From the NCBI RefSeq assembly GCF_036226365.1, contig NZ_CP108462.1, forward strand, positions 3,576,501-3,640,500: a stretch of DNA of 64,000 bases, written 5' to 3'. The notes below the pieces were generated by a model that did no database searches, was not told the origin of the DNA, and worked only from the letters and a program-made list of their open reading frames with translations. Source of the DNA: Streptomyces sp. NBC_01262. GTDB taxonomy: Bacteria; Actinomycetota; Actinomycetes; Streptomycetales; Streptomycetaceae. Both the position numbers and the translations under genes were made by a program. Shown here piece after piece: positions 9,981-18,000 of the stretch; within the stretch, counting starts at the first letter, position 1, and the number at the start of each line of letters is the position of its first letter.

Positions 9981-10046
9981 GGGTGGACGTTTTACGACAC
10001 GGATGTCCCGCATCGGGCGGCGACTGGTGTCGCAAAACGTCCACCC
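9981..10046 (-). terminator. Long inverted repeat after the DUF397 gene
   Basis: Arms 9981-10000 and 10027-10046 (20 nt each, one mismatch) around a 26-nt spacer. It starts 7 nt past the DUF397 stop codon, so a terminator is the simplest reading, although the length and long spacer also suit a protein-binding site. Confidence 0.55.
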
Positions 10047-10052
10047 AAGGGC

Positions 10053-10265
10053 TCAGAGCCCTGCGAAGTGATCGAACTCCCCCGCCTTGACCCCCTTGAC
10101 GAAGGCATCCCACTTCGCAGGCGTCGTTATCGCGACGACGGCCGGGTTCTCGCTCTCGCGAATATGGATCAGGCCGCCGGCGCCAACGGCGATCTCGATG
10201 CAGTCCCGGTTCGCGTCGTCCCCGGAGAAGCTGGACTTGCGCCACATGAGTTCGGACACGGACAC
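10053..10265 (-). CDS. DUF397 protein, partner of the XRE regulator
   Basis: 70 residues with the hallmark start WRKSSFSGDDANRDCIEIA and the following IHIRESENP ... WDAFVKGVKAGEFD. These small proteins are nearly always encoded next to a DUF5753-containing XRE regulator and are thought to bind or modulate it, as in the streptomycete WhiJ/BldB systems. The gap to the upstream XRE gene is 11 nt, so they are co-transcribed. The start is a GTG; a second GTG two codons later has better spacing from the AGGGG. Confidence 0.9.
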   Translation of the reverse strand: MSVSELMWRKSSFSGDDANRDCIEIAVGAGGLIHIRESENPAVVAITTPAKWDAFVKGVKAGEFDHFAGL

Positions 10266-10276
10266 ACCCCTCGAAG

Positions 10277-11131
10277 CTATAGCCGCTCGGCTGCGCTCCG
10301 AATCAACTCAAGGGACGGCGCCGGGCCGAGGGCAGCGGCTCTCAATTGGTCGAACACAAGCTTATACGAACTGACTTGCGCCTCTTCTTCCACGAAGAGG
10401 GCTGTCGCCATGGTCTCCATGCGCACCACCTCCATCCCTGGTGTCGTGGCGGCGACAATGCCGAACGGACCGTTCATCCCCCTGTGGGACTCGGTTCCGT
10501 ACGGGAGGATCTGCACCGTGACGCGCTCGCGCTGAGCCATATTGGCGAGGTGGGTCAACTGGTCCCGCATGACTGCCTGGCCGCCCAACTTCGCTTGCAG
10601 AACCGGCTCATAGAGAACGACCCACACCTCTGGCGCGTCATCCCGGTCAAGCGCGAGCTGCCGGTGCACCCGCCCGGCGACATGACTCTCGATCTCCGTA
10701 TCCGGAGCATCCAGTCGCCCCCTCCGGAAGAGAACCCGCATGTACTCCGGTGTCTGGAGCAGCCCAGGCACCAGAATGGTCTCCCAGAGCTGAAGCGAGG
10801 ACGCCTTGGATTCGAGCTCAGCCAGATCGGCGAAGCCATCGCTCAGCACGTCTCCGTAGCGGTTCCACCATCCCCGCGTCCGGCCCTCACGCGCCATACT
10901 CAACAGCGCGTCGGACAGCGCCTGGTCCTCGATCCCGTATGCCTTGAGCAGAACACGCAGCTCCACTGGCCGGATCCCATTGACCCCAGTCTCGATGCGG
11001 CTGATCTTCGCCTTGCCGCACTCCAGGACATCGGCTGCGGCTTCAAACGACACCCCCGCCCGCTCGCGGAGCTTCCGCAATTCGGCACCGAGTCGCTTCT
11101 GACGCACGGTTGGACTCTTGCGTGGTGGCAT
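10277..11131 (-). CDS. WhiJ-like XRE regulator (HTH plus DUF5753)
   Basis: 284 residues from an ATG with GGAGG 4 nt upstream. Residues about 10-70 form an XRE helix-turn-helix (LGAELRKLRERAGVSFEAA then CGKAKISRIETGVNGIRP). Residues about 100-275 are DUF5753: SLQLWETILVPGLLQTPEYM, RQLALDRDDAPEVWVVLYEP, VTVQILPYG. Together with the DUF397 partner and the HATPase gene across the divergent promoter, this is the three-gene WhiJ-type cassette that streptomycetes carry in many copies and that influences development and antibiotic production. Its regulon cannot be read from sequence. Confidence 0.92.
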   Translation of the reverse strand: MPPRKSPTVRQKRLGAELRKLRERAGVSFEAAADVLECGKAKISRIETGVNGIRPVELRVLLKAYGIEDQALSDALLSMAREGRTRGWWNRYGDVLSDGFADLAELESKASSLQLWETILVPGLLQTPEYMRVLFRRGRLDAPDTEIESHVAGRVHRQLALDRDDAPEVWVVLYEPVLQAKLGGQAVMRDQLTHLANMAQRERVTVQILPYGTESHRGMNGPFGIVAATTPGMEVVRMETMATALFVEEEAQVSSYKLVFDQLRAAALGPAPSLELIRSAAERL

Positions 11132-11409
11132 CCGGCCTCCTACCTGCTCGTCGATGCCTCAGCCAGTCTGGCCCGGGGGTCGGTTGGGGTCTAGTCACTC
11201 GATCGAGTCAATGCGAGGAGAACCAGTGCACCTTTGATTCCCGGAAGGCTACCGTCAGTACTGAACCGCTCACGTATAGCGGCGCACCGTAAGGCGAAAG
11301 AGCACCGCCCCCGCAGAGCCGGCCGGGGGCGGCATCGCCATCGCCACCTTCCGGCGCGTATCCGAAGAGCAGCCGAGCTGAGCCGTCAGAGACGGGAGAC
11401 GCATGCGCC

Positions 11410-11802
11410 ATGGACGAGGAAGAGAAAGCAGACTGGACTTACGACGTACGGATCGACGCCCAGCCATGGATGGTCCGGCTTGTCCGTGACTCCCTCAGCG
11501 GCGCCCTGCGATGGCATGGCCGGATCGAACTGGCTGACACCGCCGCTCTGTTGCTGAGCGAGATCGCCTCCAACGGCATCACGCACACCGGTGGGCCGGT
11601 CACCGTACGCGTGCACTGGCAGGCGGGGCGGCTGCGGGTGTCCGTACGGGACGAGTCACCCGCATTCCCGATGCGGTACGAGCCGTGCGCGGAGGCCGAA
11701 GGTGGGCGCGGGCTGCTGCTCGTGGACGCGTGCGCGGCGGCGTGGGGCGTGCGTGAGTCGCCGACGGGGGTGGGGAAGGTGGTGTGGTTCGAGTTGTGGT
11801 GA
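11410..11802 (+). CDS. HATPase_c-fold protein (anti-sigma kinase-like)
   Basis: 130 residues. A GHKL/HATPase_c_2 domain is shown by the N-box LLLSEIASNGITHTGGPV and the G1-like region VSVRDESPAFP followed by GGRGLLLVDACAAAWGV. The N-box asparagine is kept. Members of this family include SpoIIAB/RsbW-type anti-sigma kinases and the small ATP-binding proteins of WhiJ-type clusters; the divergent WhiJ-like pair makes the latter more likely. The start ATG lies downstream of a GGGAG; the upstream intergenic region of 278 nt should hold both divergent promoters. Confidence 0.85.
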   Translation: MDEEEKADWTYDVRIDAQPWMVRLVRDSLSGALRWHGRIELADTAALLLSEIASNGITHTGGPVTVRVHWQAGRLRVSVRDESPAFPMRYEPCAEAEGGRGLLLVDACAAAWGVRESPTGVGKVVWFELW

Positions 11803-12029
11803 AGGCGGGACGGCGGCAGGCCAAGGAGAAGATCAACCTCTCGGTGATCGAGAAACATGACAAAGCCATCGGCACCGACACTGACCCCGAAACCGTACGA
11901 CTTGCCGACAGGGCATGGCATCAGTGCGCGAGCCCAGTGGACCTGCCTGTCGCGGTGTCAGCGTCCCATCACAATCTCACGGTGCTCCACGCGGACTCGG
12001 ACTTCGAAACGATCGCAACCCATCACTGA
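11784..12029 (+). pseudogene. VapC-type PIN toxin remnant
   Basis: The last 60 codons read as the C-terminal part of a PIN-domain toxin: KHDKAIGTDTDPETVRLADR followed by DLPVAVSASHHNLTVLHADS and DFETIATHH, matching the usual DLLIAA...LTVLHYDADFD end of VapC. The first half, with the catalytic DTS motif, is absent and the frame overlaps the preceding gene. No ribosome site or VapB partner is seen, so this is a 5'-truncated relic. Confidence 0.65.
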
Positions 12030-12054
12030 GCAACCCGTTCGGCGGATCGACTGA

Positions 12055-12699
12055 TCACGAGGCAGAGGGCGGGGTGAAGGTGATCTCGACGCGGCGGTTC
12101 TGCTTGCGGCCGGCCTCGGTGGAGTTGTCCGCGATCGGGTAGTCCTCGCTGTAGCCGCGGACCTGGAAGGAGTAGGTCTCGCTGCCTAGGGAGGCCAGCT
12201 GCTGGGAGAGGATCTTGTAGACGGCGTCCGCGCGGTTCTTTGAGAGCTCCTTGCCGTGTTCGTACGAGCCGAGGTTGTCCGTGAAGCCGAAGACGCGGAT
12301 CGGGGAGGTGACGTTCTTGCCCGCGATGTCGGAGGCGATCGCCTTGATGCGGGCGGCCGCGCCGGAGCCGAGCTTGGCGCTGTTCTTGCCGAAGAGGACG
12401 TCCGCCTGGAGGGCGTAGGTCACGGTGGAGTTGGACGAGGTCTGCCGCTCCTCGCCGTCGTCGGCGGTGGCGTTCTTGGAGGTTGAGGCGTCGCTGACGG
12501 AGACGATGTCCAGGACCTTGGGCGTGGCCAGCGTCGCGCCCTCGGGGAGTTCGAGGTCGGGGTCCGAGGTGTCGACCTTCGTCGGGGCAGAAGCCGACGG
12601 CTGCGCGGTCGGGTTGTCGTCGGCGTGGGCCGTCATCACTGGGGTCAGTAGCAGGCTGATGACGACGGCCGTTGCGATACCGGTTCCGGAGCGGGGCAT
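12055..12699 (-). CDS. Secreted OmpA-domain protein, last gene of the Tad locus
   Basis: 214 residues: signal peptide (1-26, ending TAHA), a Ser/Thr/Asp-rich spacer, and a C-terminal OmpA-like peptidoglycan-binding domain with LFGKNSAKLGSGA, the GFTDNLGSYEHGKELSKNRA core (Asp and Arg that contact diaminopimelate) and a final NRRVEITFTP. In a Gram-positive cell it would anchor in the wall. It starts 3 nt after the stop of the lipoprotein gene and reads with the Tad genes, so a role in supporting the Flp pilus at the wall is inferred from context. Confidence 0.88.
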   Translation of the reverse strand: MPRSGTGIATAVVISLLLTPVMTAHADDNPTAQPSASAPTKVDTSDPDLELPEGATLATPKVLDIVSVSDASTSKNATADDGEERQTSSNSTVTYALQADVLFGKNSAKLGSGAAARIKAIASDIAGKNVTSPIRVFGFTDNLGSYEHGKELSKNRADAVYKILSQQLASLGSETYSFQVRGYSEDYPIADNSTEAGRKQNRRVEITFTPPSAS

Positions 12700-12702
12700 G
12701 GC

Positions 12703-13317
12703 TCACCCCTCCGAGTCGGAGATCTCGATGCTGGCGGGGGGCATCGTCGGGAGCTGGAACTGCACCCGGGTGGTGGACTCGGGCGGGGCGGGGAACTGGG
12801 CGAAGATGGGCCGCGTCTCACCGGGCTTGATGAGCGTCAGGCCCATGGTGCAGAGGCACTTGCCGTCGGTGTCCCGGAGGACGTAGTAGCGCTTCTTGCC
12901 CGCCTCGTCGACGAGAGTCGCACCGGCAACCGAGGGACCGGAGGTCCGGGTCGCGACTTCTGTCCCCTGGAAGTCGAAGGCGTTGTAGTTCGCCGTGCCT
13001 CCGTTCGTCAACGTGCCGGTGACGGTGACGAATCCACCTGCATCACGGGTGGCCGTGTTGATGGTGACAGTGATGTTCTTCCCGCCCTTGACCTGGGCCA
13101 GAGTGGCGGTTGCCTCTGGCGTCGGGGACGACTCGTCGCCTGACTGCGTACCGGTGCTTCCGTTGGAACTGGCGGACTTGGCGGGACTGGACTTGCTGTC
13201 CGAGGCCTTTTCACCGTCACCGCCGCAGCCCGCCAGCGCCAGCACCATGCCAGCGGACAACGCCACCACACCGGCCATCCGCCGGCTTCGGCTTCCTGCG
13301 GTCTGCTGATTCCCCAT
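12703..13317 (-). CDS. Tad-locus lipoprotein of unknown function
   Basis: 204 residues from the ATG at 13315-13317, preceded by GGGGG at 4 nt; a GTG at 13338 overlapping the previous stop is an alternative. A lipoprotein signal is clear: basic start, hydrophobic stretch and lipobox LALAGC (Cys 31). A Ser/Thr/Gly-rich spacer follows to about residue 70, then a beta-rich domain (VTINTATRDAGGFVTVTGTL) of DUF4352-like appearance and a CLCTM motif. It is translationally close to the TadG-like gene upstream and the OmpA gene downstream, so it is probably a surface component of the same machine. Confidence 0.8.
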   Translation of the reverse strand: MGNQQTAGSRSRRMAGVVALSAGMVLALAGCGGDGEKASDSKSSPAKSASSNGSTGTQSGDESSPTPEATATLAQVKGGKNITVTINTATRDAGGFVTVTGTLTNGGTANYNAFDFQGTEVATRTSGPSVAGATLVDEAGKKRYYVLRDTDGKCLCTMGLTLIKPGETRPIFAQFPAPPESTTRVQFQLPTMPPASIEISDSEG

Positions 13318-13330
13318 GAGCCCCCGCCCT

Positions 13331-13924
13331 TCACTCACTCAGATGCACGGAGAAGAACTCCGACAGTTGCAGTTCAAATCCGTCGGCCGTCGGATCGACG
13401 GTCACCGCCCCATCTTCACAAGTGAACACGAACGCGTCGCCGTCCTTGTGATCAAATACGCAGAGCGGATCGATGACGGCGGTCGCGTGCGCCGTGGCGA
13501 ATACGGTGTCGGTGCCCTCGATCACGGACTTCCCGACGCTGCCCTGGGCTTGGATACCCACCGAGTAGCTGAGCGGAACGTTCGCACCGGGACAGGACGT
13601 CACGTCAGCGTGGTTGTCGTCGGCGTAGCCACCAGCGGCGGCGCAGGCACCAGCGTCGTTGATGGTGTCTCCCGCAACGAGCTCCTTCAGCGCGTCCACG
13701 TCTCCGCCTTCGAGAGCAGCCAGGAATTCGTCCCTGATGCTGTCTCTGGCTTCGAGGGCGGCGCCCAGAGCCGCCGCGTCAGCAGCGGTCTGGGCCCCGT
13801 TCCGAGCCACCGTGGCCTGGCCAACGGCGAAATACGCGAACGCGAGGAAGAGAAACGCCGCCACAGCAACTATGTAGAGACCAACCGCCTGACCGCAGTC
13901 ACTGTTGGCGACGCGCCCGCTCAG
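13331..13924 (-). CDS. TadG-like pilus assembly protein, start uncertain
   Basis: About 197 residues. The N-terminal segment DCGQAVGLYIVAVAAFLFLA and the following QTAADAAALGAALEARD form the single-helix pseudopilin-like anchor of streptomycete TadE/TadG proteins. The rest (to residue 197) is an extracytoplasmic domain with several Cys. There is no ATG, GTG or TTG between the Flp stop and this conserved start. The interval given uses the CTG at 13922-13924, which overlaps the Flp TGA. The same frame stays open upstream through flp to an ATG at 14260, so a longer product cannot be excluded. Confidence 0.75.
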   Translation of the reverse strand: MSGRVANSDCGQAVGLYIVAVAAFLFLAFAYFAVGQATVARNGAQTAADAAALGAALEARDSIRDEFLAALEGGDVDALKELVAGDTINDAGACAAAGGYADDNHADVTSCPGANVPLSYSVGIQAQGSVGKSVIEGTDTVFATAHATAVIDPLCVFDHKDGDAFVFTCEDGAVTVDPTADGFELQLSEFFSVHLSE

Positions 13925-14124
13925 CCGGCCCCGGCAATAGCGTCGATCTTGTCGATGATGTATCCCGCGACGATGCCACCGATACCCGAGGCCACAATCG
14001 CCACAATGATGACCACGACCACCACCGCGATCCCCAGATACTCGAACGACGTCTGTCCCGTGTCGCCCTGTTCTCTCGTCCACGCGCGCAACGCGGTCAT
14101 TCTCTTCGCAACCCACCTGCTCAT
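13921..14124 (-). CDS. Flp-family pilin precursor
   Basis: 67 residues. The class III prepilin motif G/XXXXEY is present as GQTSFEY (cleavage after Gly 23), followed by a long hydrophobic helix (YLGIAVVVVVIIVAIVASGI) and a short tail. After processing the subunit would be about 44 residues, normal for Flp. It is the only pilin-like gene in the locus and the expected substrate of the A24 peptidase at 5768-6481. The start may be the ATG at 14124 or the one eight codons later. Confidence 0.9.
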   Translation of the reverse strand: MSRWVAKRMTALRAWTREQGDTGQTSFEYLGIAVVVVVIIVAIVASGIGGIVAGYIIDKIDAIAGAG

Positions 14125-14430
14125 GACTCCAGCTCCCTGCCTGTGTCATCCGACGGACAACGGCCGCGCACCGCGCGCGTACCGTCTTCTGGCTGTCGCC
14201 ACGGGAACGCCCGACGGCATGGGCAGCGGAACGGATGGTGGCGATATTGGCCTCGTCCATGGTCCACCGCCTCTCGCCGGTTCGGCGCCGGCCTGTAGCG
14301 ATCCGCGCATTGCAGGTGCAAATATGGTTGCGAGTGCAAAGGTACACCGCAACCGCATGCCTCCGCAGCCCCTTCCTGGCCAACTACCGCAACCAATATG
14401 GCGGCTGTCTTGACTACCCACCACACCTCC
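14125..14430 (-). other. 306-nt gap between tadC and flp, probable flp promoter
   Basis: Lower GC than its surroundings. On the minus strand there are two direct copies of TTTGCAC (near 14325-14350), a GAGGCGG followed by an ATG at 14260, and GGGAGCTGG close to the flp start. A separate promoter here would let the pilin be made in excess over the assembly machinery. No gene in it is supported. Confidence 0.45.
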
Positions 14431-15348
14431 TCAGCCATTCCCGAAGAGTTCACCGAAGTTCATTCGGGAGCCGAAGATCATGCCCGACATCAGAAGGATC
14501 ATGGTCGCGGGGACAAGCAGCGTCGTAATCACGCCAGTTGCCCGCGGCACCGCACGAGCCGCCCGGCGCCGGGCGTTCTGGGACTCGGTGCGGCGCATGT
14601 CCTGGGCGATCTGCAGCAGGGTGGCACCGATCGGTGCACCGAGTTCCTCGCCTTGTTGCAGGGCGGTGACGAACTGACCGACCTGGTCGCTGCGATTGCG
14701 CTTCCGTAGCTGGTCGAAAGCGTCCCGCCGACTCATACCGACGTCCATCTGCCTCAGGGCGACCCGGATCTCGTCGGACCAGGCACCGTCGTAAATGGTG
14801 GCGACACGTTCCAGGGCCTGGCGGAATGCGAGCCCTGAACTCACCACAACGGCCAGCACGTCCAGGAAGTCCGGCAGGATGCGCTCGATCTCGTCCCGCC
14901 GTCTGCGGACCGCCAGCCAGATGCCGAGATCGGTCCAGCCAAGGCCGTACGCGACCATAAGCAGCGCCAGCAGCCAGTGGCCGGATGACAGAAGTACGAG
15001 CGCGGCGAGGCCGCCGAGGAAGCCATAGACCGCGCGGCGGGCAGCGTAGCGGTCGACCGTCAGGCCGTACGGGTGTCCGGCGTGGTCGATGCGGGCGCGG
15101 GCGCGGTTGACGCGGGCGGGGCCCATGAGGCGCAGGACGAGGGGGACCCAGCGGATGCCGAGGCGGTCGACGGCGTTGCCGACCTGGGTGGTGCGGGTAC
15201 GGCCTACTTCGAGGGCAAGTTGGAGGTCGGAGGGAAGCTTGACCTCGGAACGGTAGAGGCCGATGCCGTAGACGACGCCGGTGACGCCGAGGGCGGTCAG
15301 GGTGGCCAGCCCCAGGGCAATGCCGATGCTCATGCCGGCGCCGCCCAT
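14431..15348 (-). CDS. tadC: Tad secretion membrane protein TadC
   Basis: 305 residues, type II secretion F-domain family. Transmembrane helices near the N-terminus and about 100-140 and 270-295 flank a cytoplasmic F domain with GLAFRQALERVATIYDGAWS and the QQGEELGAPIGATLLQIAQD signature. TadB and TadC form the inner-membrane platform that the TadA ATPase drives. The ATG overlaps the tadB stop by one base (TGATG), so translation is coupled. Confidence 0.92.
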   Translation of the reverse strand: MGGAGMSIGIALGLATLTALGVTGVVYGIGLYRSEVKLPSDLQLALEVGRTRTTQVGNAVDRLGIRWVPLVLRLMGPARVNRARARIDHAGHPYGLTVDRYAARRAVYGFLGGLAALVLLSSGHWLLALLMVAYGLGWTDLGIWLAVRRRRDEIERILPDFLDVLAVVVSSGLAFRQALERVATIYDGAWSDEIRVALRQMDVGMSRRDAFDQLRKRNRSDQVGQFVTALQQGEELGAPIGATLLQIAQDMRRTESQNARRRAARAVPRATGVITTLLVPATMILLMSGMIFGSRMNFGELFGNG

Positions 15349-16286
15349 CAGACGTCGATCCGGGACATGCGCCGGATGAGGGCGAAGCCGACGACGTACA
15401 TACCCAGGGCGACGACCACCAGAATCCGCCCCAGACCGGAGCCGGTCATCGCTCTCAGCGCGCCCGGCATCATCTGGTTGAGGAGGAGCAGGGAGCCGAT
15501 GCCGATGGCCGGGACCGCGTAGGCGGTGACGGTGACCTGGGACATCTGGGTGCGGATCTCGCGGCGGGTCTCCTTGCGCTCCTCAAGAGTGACGGTGAGG
15601 TTGCGAAGGGACTCCACCACCGAGCCGCCGGTCCGGCTGGACAGGACGAGGGTCGAGACGAGGACGACAAGTTCGCGGCTGGGCAGGCGGCCCTGGAGAC
15701 CGGAGAGGGCGTCCTCGATGGAGTGGCCCATGGCGAGGGCGTCGTCCACCTGCCGTAGTTCCTCCCCTGCCGGGGCTTCGAGTTCGTCGGCCGCCATGCC
15801 CACCGCCGTGCGAAGGGCGAGCCCGGCCTGGGTGGCGTTGGCCAGGACTCGGGCGAGTTCGGGCAGCTGGGCGATGAAGCGCTCGTTGCGCAGGCGCTGC
15901 CGCCAGCTCAGGAAGGACGTGGCGGCCCAGAGCGCGAGGAGGGCGGCGATCGGGCCGAAGAAGGGAGCGAAGATGACGTCGGCGAGGATCCACGAGCCGA
16001 GGATGACCCCGGCGCCGGCCGCGACGAACTGGCCGGGGGTGAGGTTCGTGCCGGTGGCAGCCAAGCGTCCGCCCAGCCTCTGGCCCCAGGCGGTCCTGCG
16101 TACCCGCCGGTCCAGCCCTGCGAAAGGGGCGGAGTGGCGCTGGGGACCGGGGATGTCGGCCAGGCGGTCCACGAGAGCGGCGCGATCACGGCGGCCGCCG
16201 GCCCAGGAGTGGAGGCCCCACACGGCAAGGGCAAGAGCGAGGGCGGTGATGGCAAGGGCGAGCCAGGCGACTTGGCTGGATGTCAT
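15348..16286 (-). CDS. tadB: Tad secretion membrane protein TadB
   Basis: 312 residues, F-domain membrane protein. An N-terminal helix (about 5-25) and two central helices near residues 75-115 precede the cytoplasmic F domain (ELARVLANATQAGLALRTAV, the VLSSRTGGSVVESLRNLTVT signature), and a hydrophobic C-terminus follows. It starts 2 nt after the tadA stop. Together with TadC it forms the platform of the pilus machine. Confidence 0.92.
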   Translation of the reverse strand: MTSSQVAWLALAITALALALAVWGLHSWAGGRRDRAALVDRLADIPGPQRHSAPFAGLDRRVRRTAWGQRLGGRLAATGTNLTPGQFVAAGAGVILGSWILADVIFAPFFGPIAALLALWAATSFLSWRQRLRNERFIAQLPELARVLANATQAGLALRTAVGMAADELEAPAGEELRQVDDALAMGHSIEDALSGLQGRLPSRELVVLVSTLVLSSRTGGSVVESLRNLTVTLEERKETRREIRTQMSQVTVTAYAVPAIGIGSLLLLNQMMPGALRAMTGSGLGRILVVVALGMYVVGFALIRRMSRIDV

Positions 16287-16288
16287 CG

Positions 16289-17629
16289 TTACATCGCCTC
16301 CCGGGTGGCCAGTTCGAGCTCCGTATCGCCGACGCCGTACGCGGCGGGGACATGTTCGCCGGCGAGGAAGAGTCGTTCGGCGAGGGCTCGGGGGACGGGG
16401 TGGTGTTCGTACCAGCCGCGGACGATCCGGTCGACTCCCAGCGGTTCGGCGCGGAAGCGGGTGGCGGTGGTGAGGCGGAAGCTGTCGCGGCCCCGGGAGG
16501 ACAGCACTGCGATCTCAGAGATCCGGCGGGTGCCGTCCACGTCGCGGCGGAGCTGGACCAGGACGTCCACGGCGCTGTTGATCTGGTCGCGAAGCGCCTC
16601 GAAGGGGATTTTGACCTCCGACATCGAGGCCAGGGTCTGGAGGCGCAGGACGGCGTCCTCGGCCGAGTTGGCGTGAACGGTGGCCAGGGAGCCGTCGTGG
16701 CCAGTGGACATGGCCTGGAGCATGTCGAGGGTCTCGCCGCCTCGGACCTCGCCGACGATGATGCGGTCGGGCCGCATGCGCAGGGAGTTGCGTACGAGGT
16801 CGCGGATGGTGATGCGGCCCTGGCCCTCGACGTTCGGGGGGCGGGTCTCCAGGCGTATGACGTGCTCCTGCTGGAGCTGGAGTTCGGCGGCGTCCTCGAC
16901 GGTGATGATGCGCTCGATGTCGGGGATGAGGCCGGAGAGGGCGTTCAGCAGGGTCGTCTTGCCGGAGCCGGTGCCGCCGCTGACGATGATGTTGAAGCGG
17001 GCGCGGACGAGGGCGGACAGGAGCATGAGCATGTGCTCGTCCAGGGTGCCCAGGCCGATCAGCTCGTTGAGTGTGTACGCGCGCGGGAAGCGGCGGATGG
17101 TGAGGGTGGGGCCGCTGAGGGCGAGCGGCGGGATGATGACGTTGACGCGCTCCCCGGAGGGGAGGCGGGCGTCGACCATCGGATTGGACTCGTCGACGCG
17201 GCGGTTGACGGTCGAGACGATGCGTTCGATGGTCTGGAGCAGCTGCTCGGCCGAGGAGAAGCGGGCGTCGACCTGCTCGATGCGGCCGCCGCGCTCGATG
17301 TAGATCTTGTCAGGGCCGTTGACCATGATCTCGGTGATGGAGGCGTCTTCGAGGAGCGGTTCGAGGATGCCGAGGCCGAGGGCCTCGTCCACGACGCGCC
17401 GGATGATCCCGCCGCGCTCCTTGGTGGACAGGACCGGGCCCTCGCGGCTGATGATGTGGCCGAGGACCCGTTCGAGGCGCAGCCGGCGCTCGGCGGCGGC
17501 CAACGCCGACATCTCGGCGAGGTCGATCTCCTGGAGCAGCTTGGCCCGGTAGACGGCGACGAGATGACCCTCTTGGGTCTGTGGGGTGTTGTCGTCGGCG
17601 GCGGTGACGAGGCGGTCGCGGAGGCTCAT
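16289..17629 (-). CDS. tadA: Tad/CpaF-type secretion ATPase TadA
   Basis: 446 residues from the ATG at 17627-17629, which overlaps the tadE stop by 4 nt. The N-terminal domain has the CpaF pattern ITEIMVNGPDKIYIERGGRI. The RecA-like core shows Walker A GGTGSGKTT (218-226), an Asp box/Walker B around RMRPDRIIVGEVRGGE and the His box TGHDGSLATVHANS. It hydrolyses ATP in the cytoplasm to power Flp pilus assembly or, in some systems, type II-like secretion. Confidence 0.96.
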   Translation of the reverse strand: MSLRDRLVTAADDNTPQTQEGHLVAVYRAKLLQEIDLAEMSALAAAERRLRLERVLGHIISREGPVLSTKERGGIIRRVVDEALGLGILEPLLEDASITEIMVNGPDKIYIERGGRIEQVDARFSSAEQLLQTIERIVSTVNRRVDESNPMVDARLPSGERVNVIIPPLALSGPTLTIRRFPRAYTLNELIGLGTLDEHMLMLLSALVRARFNIIVSGGTGSGKTTLLNALSGLIPDIERIITVEDAAELQLQQEHVIRLETRPPNVEGQGRITIRDLVRNSLRMRPDRIIVGEVRGGETLDMLQAMSTGHDGSLATVHANSAEDAVLRLQTLASMSEVKIPFEALRDQINSAVDVLVQLRRDVDGTRRISEIAVLSSRGRDSFRLTTATRFRAEPLGVDRIVRGWYEHHPVPRALAERLFLAGEHVPAAYGVGDTELELATREAM

Positions 17630-18000
17630 GGGGTGGTGTCCTCCTCGGTGTCTTCCTTCGGCATGGTGGCGGACCGGGATATGGAGCCCGGGTCGAGCCC
17701 CGGCAGCACTGACGGGATGTCGACGGTGGCGGTTGCCGTCACCGAGTCGTCGGTGGGATCGAAGACGATGGTCACGTTCAGCCAGTCGCTCACGGCGTTC
17801 TCGCCCGCCGCCTCGCCCGTCGTGGGCGCGTCGTGCAGCGCCGCCATCCGGGCGGCGGCGCGGGCGGCGGTGCCGGCTTGGCTGGCCGTGTAGGCGACGA
17901 GGCCGAGCTGTATGCCGGCGAGGGCGACCAGGAGCAGGATCGGGAGGACGCCCAGGAATTCGAGCGAGGCCGAACCCCGGTCGCGTCTGCGCCGGGTCAT
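17626..18000 (-). CDS. tadE: TadE-like pseudopilin
   Basis: 124 residues from the ATG at 17998-18000. The N-terminal TadE signature is RGSASLEFLGVLPILLLVAL (Glu at the position expected after prepilin-type processing), then GLVAYTASQAGTAARAAARM. The remaining part is a small extracytoplasmic domain. The start overlaps the stop of the upstream ATPase-pseudopilin fusion gene (ATGA) and its own stop overlaps tadA, so the three are translationally coupled. Confidence 0.9.
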   Translation of the reverse strand: MTRRRRDRGSASLEFLGVLPILLLVALAGIQLGLVAYTASQAGTAARAAARMAALHDAPTTGEAAGENAVSDWLNVTIVFDPTDDSVTATATVDIPSVLPGLDPGSISRSATMPKEDTEEDTTP

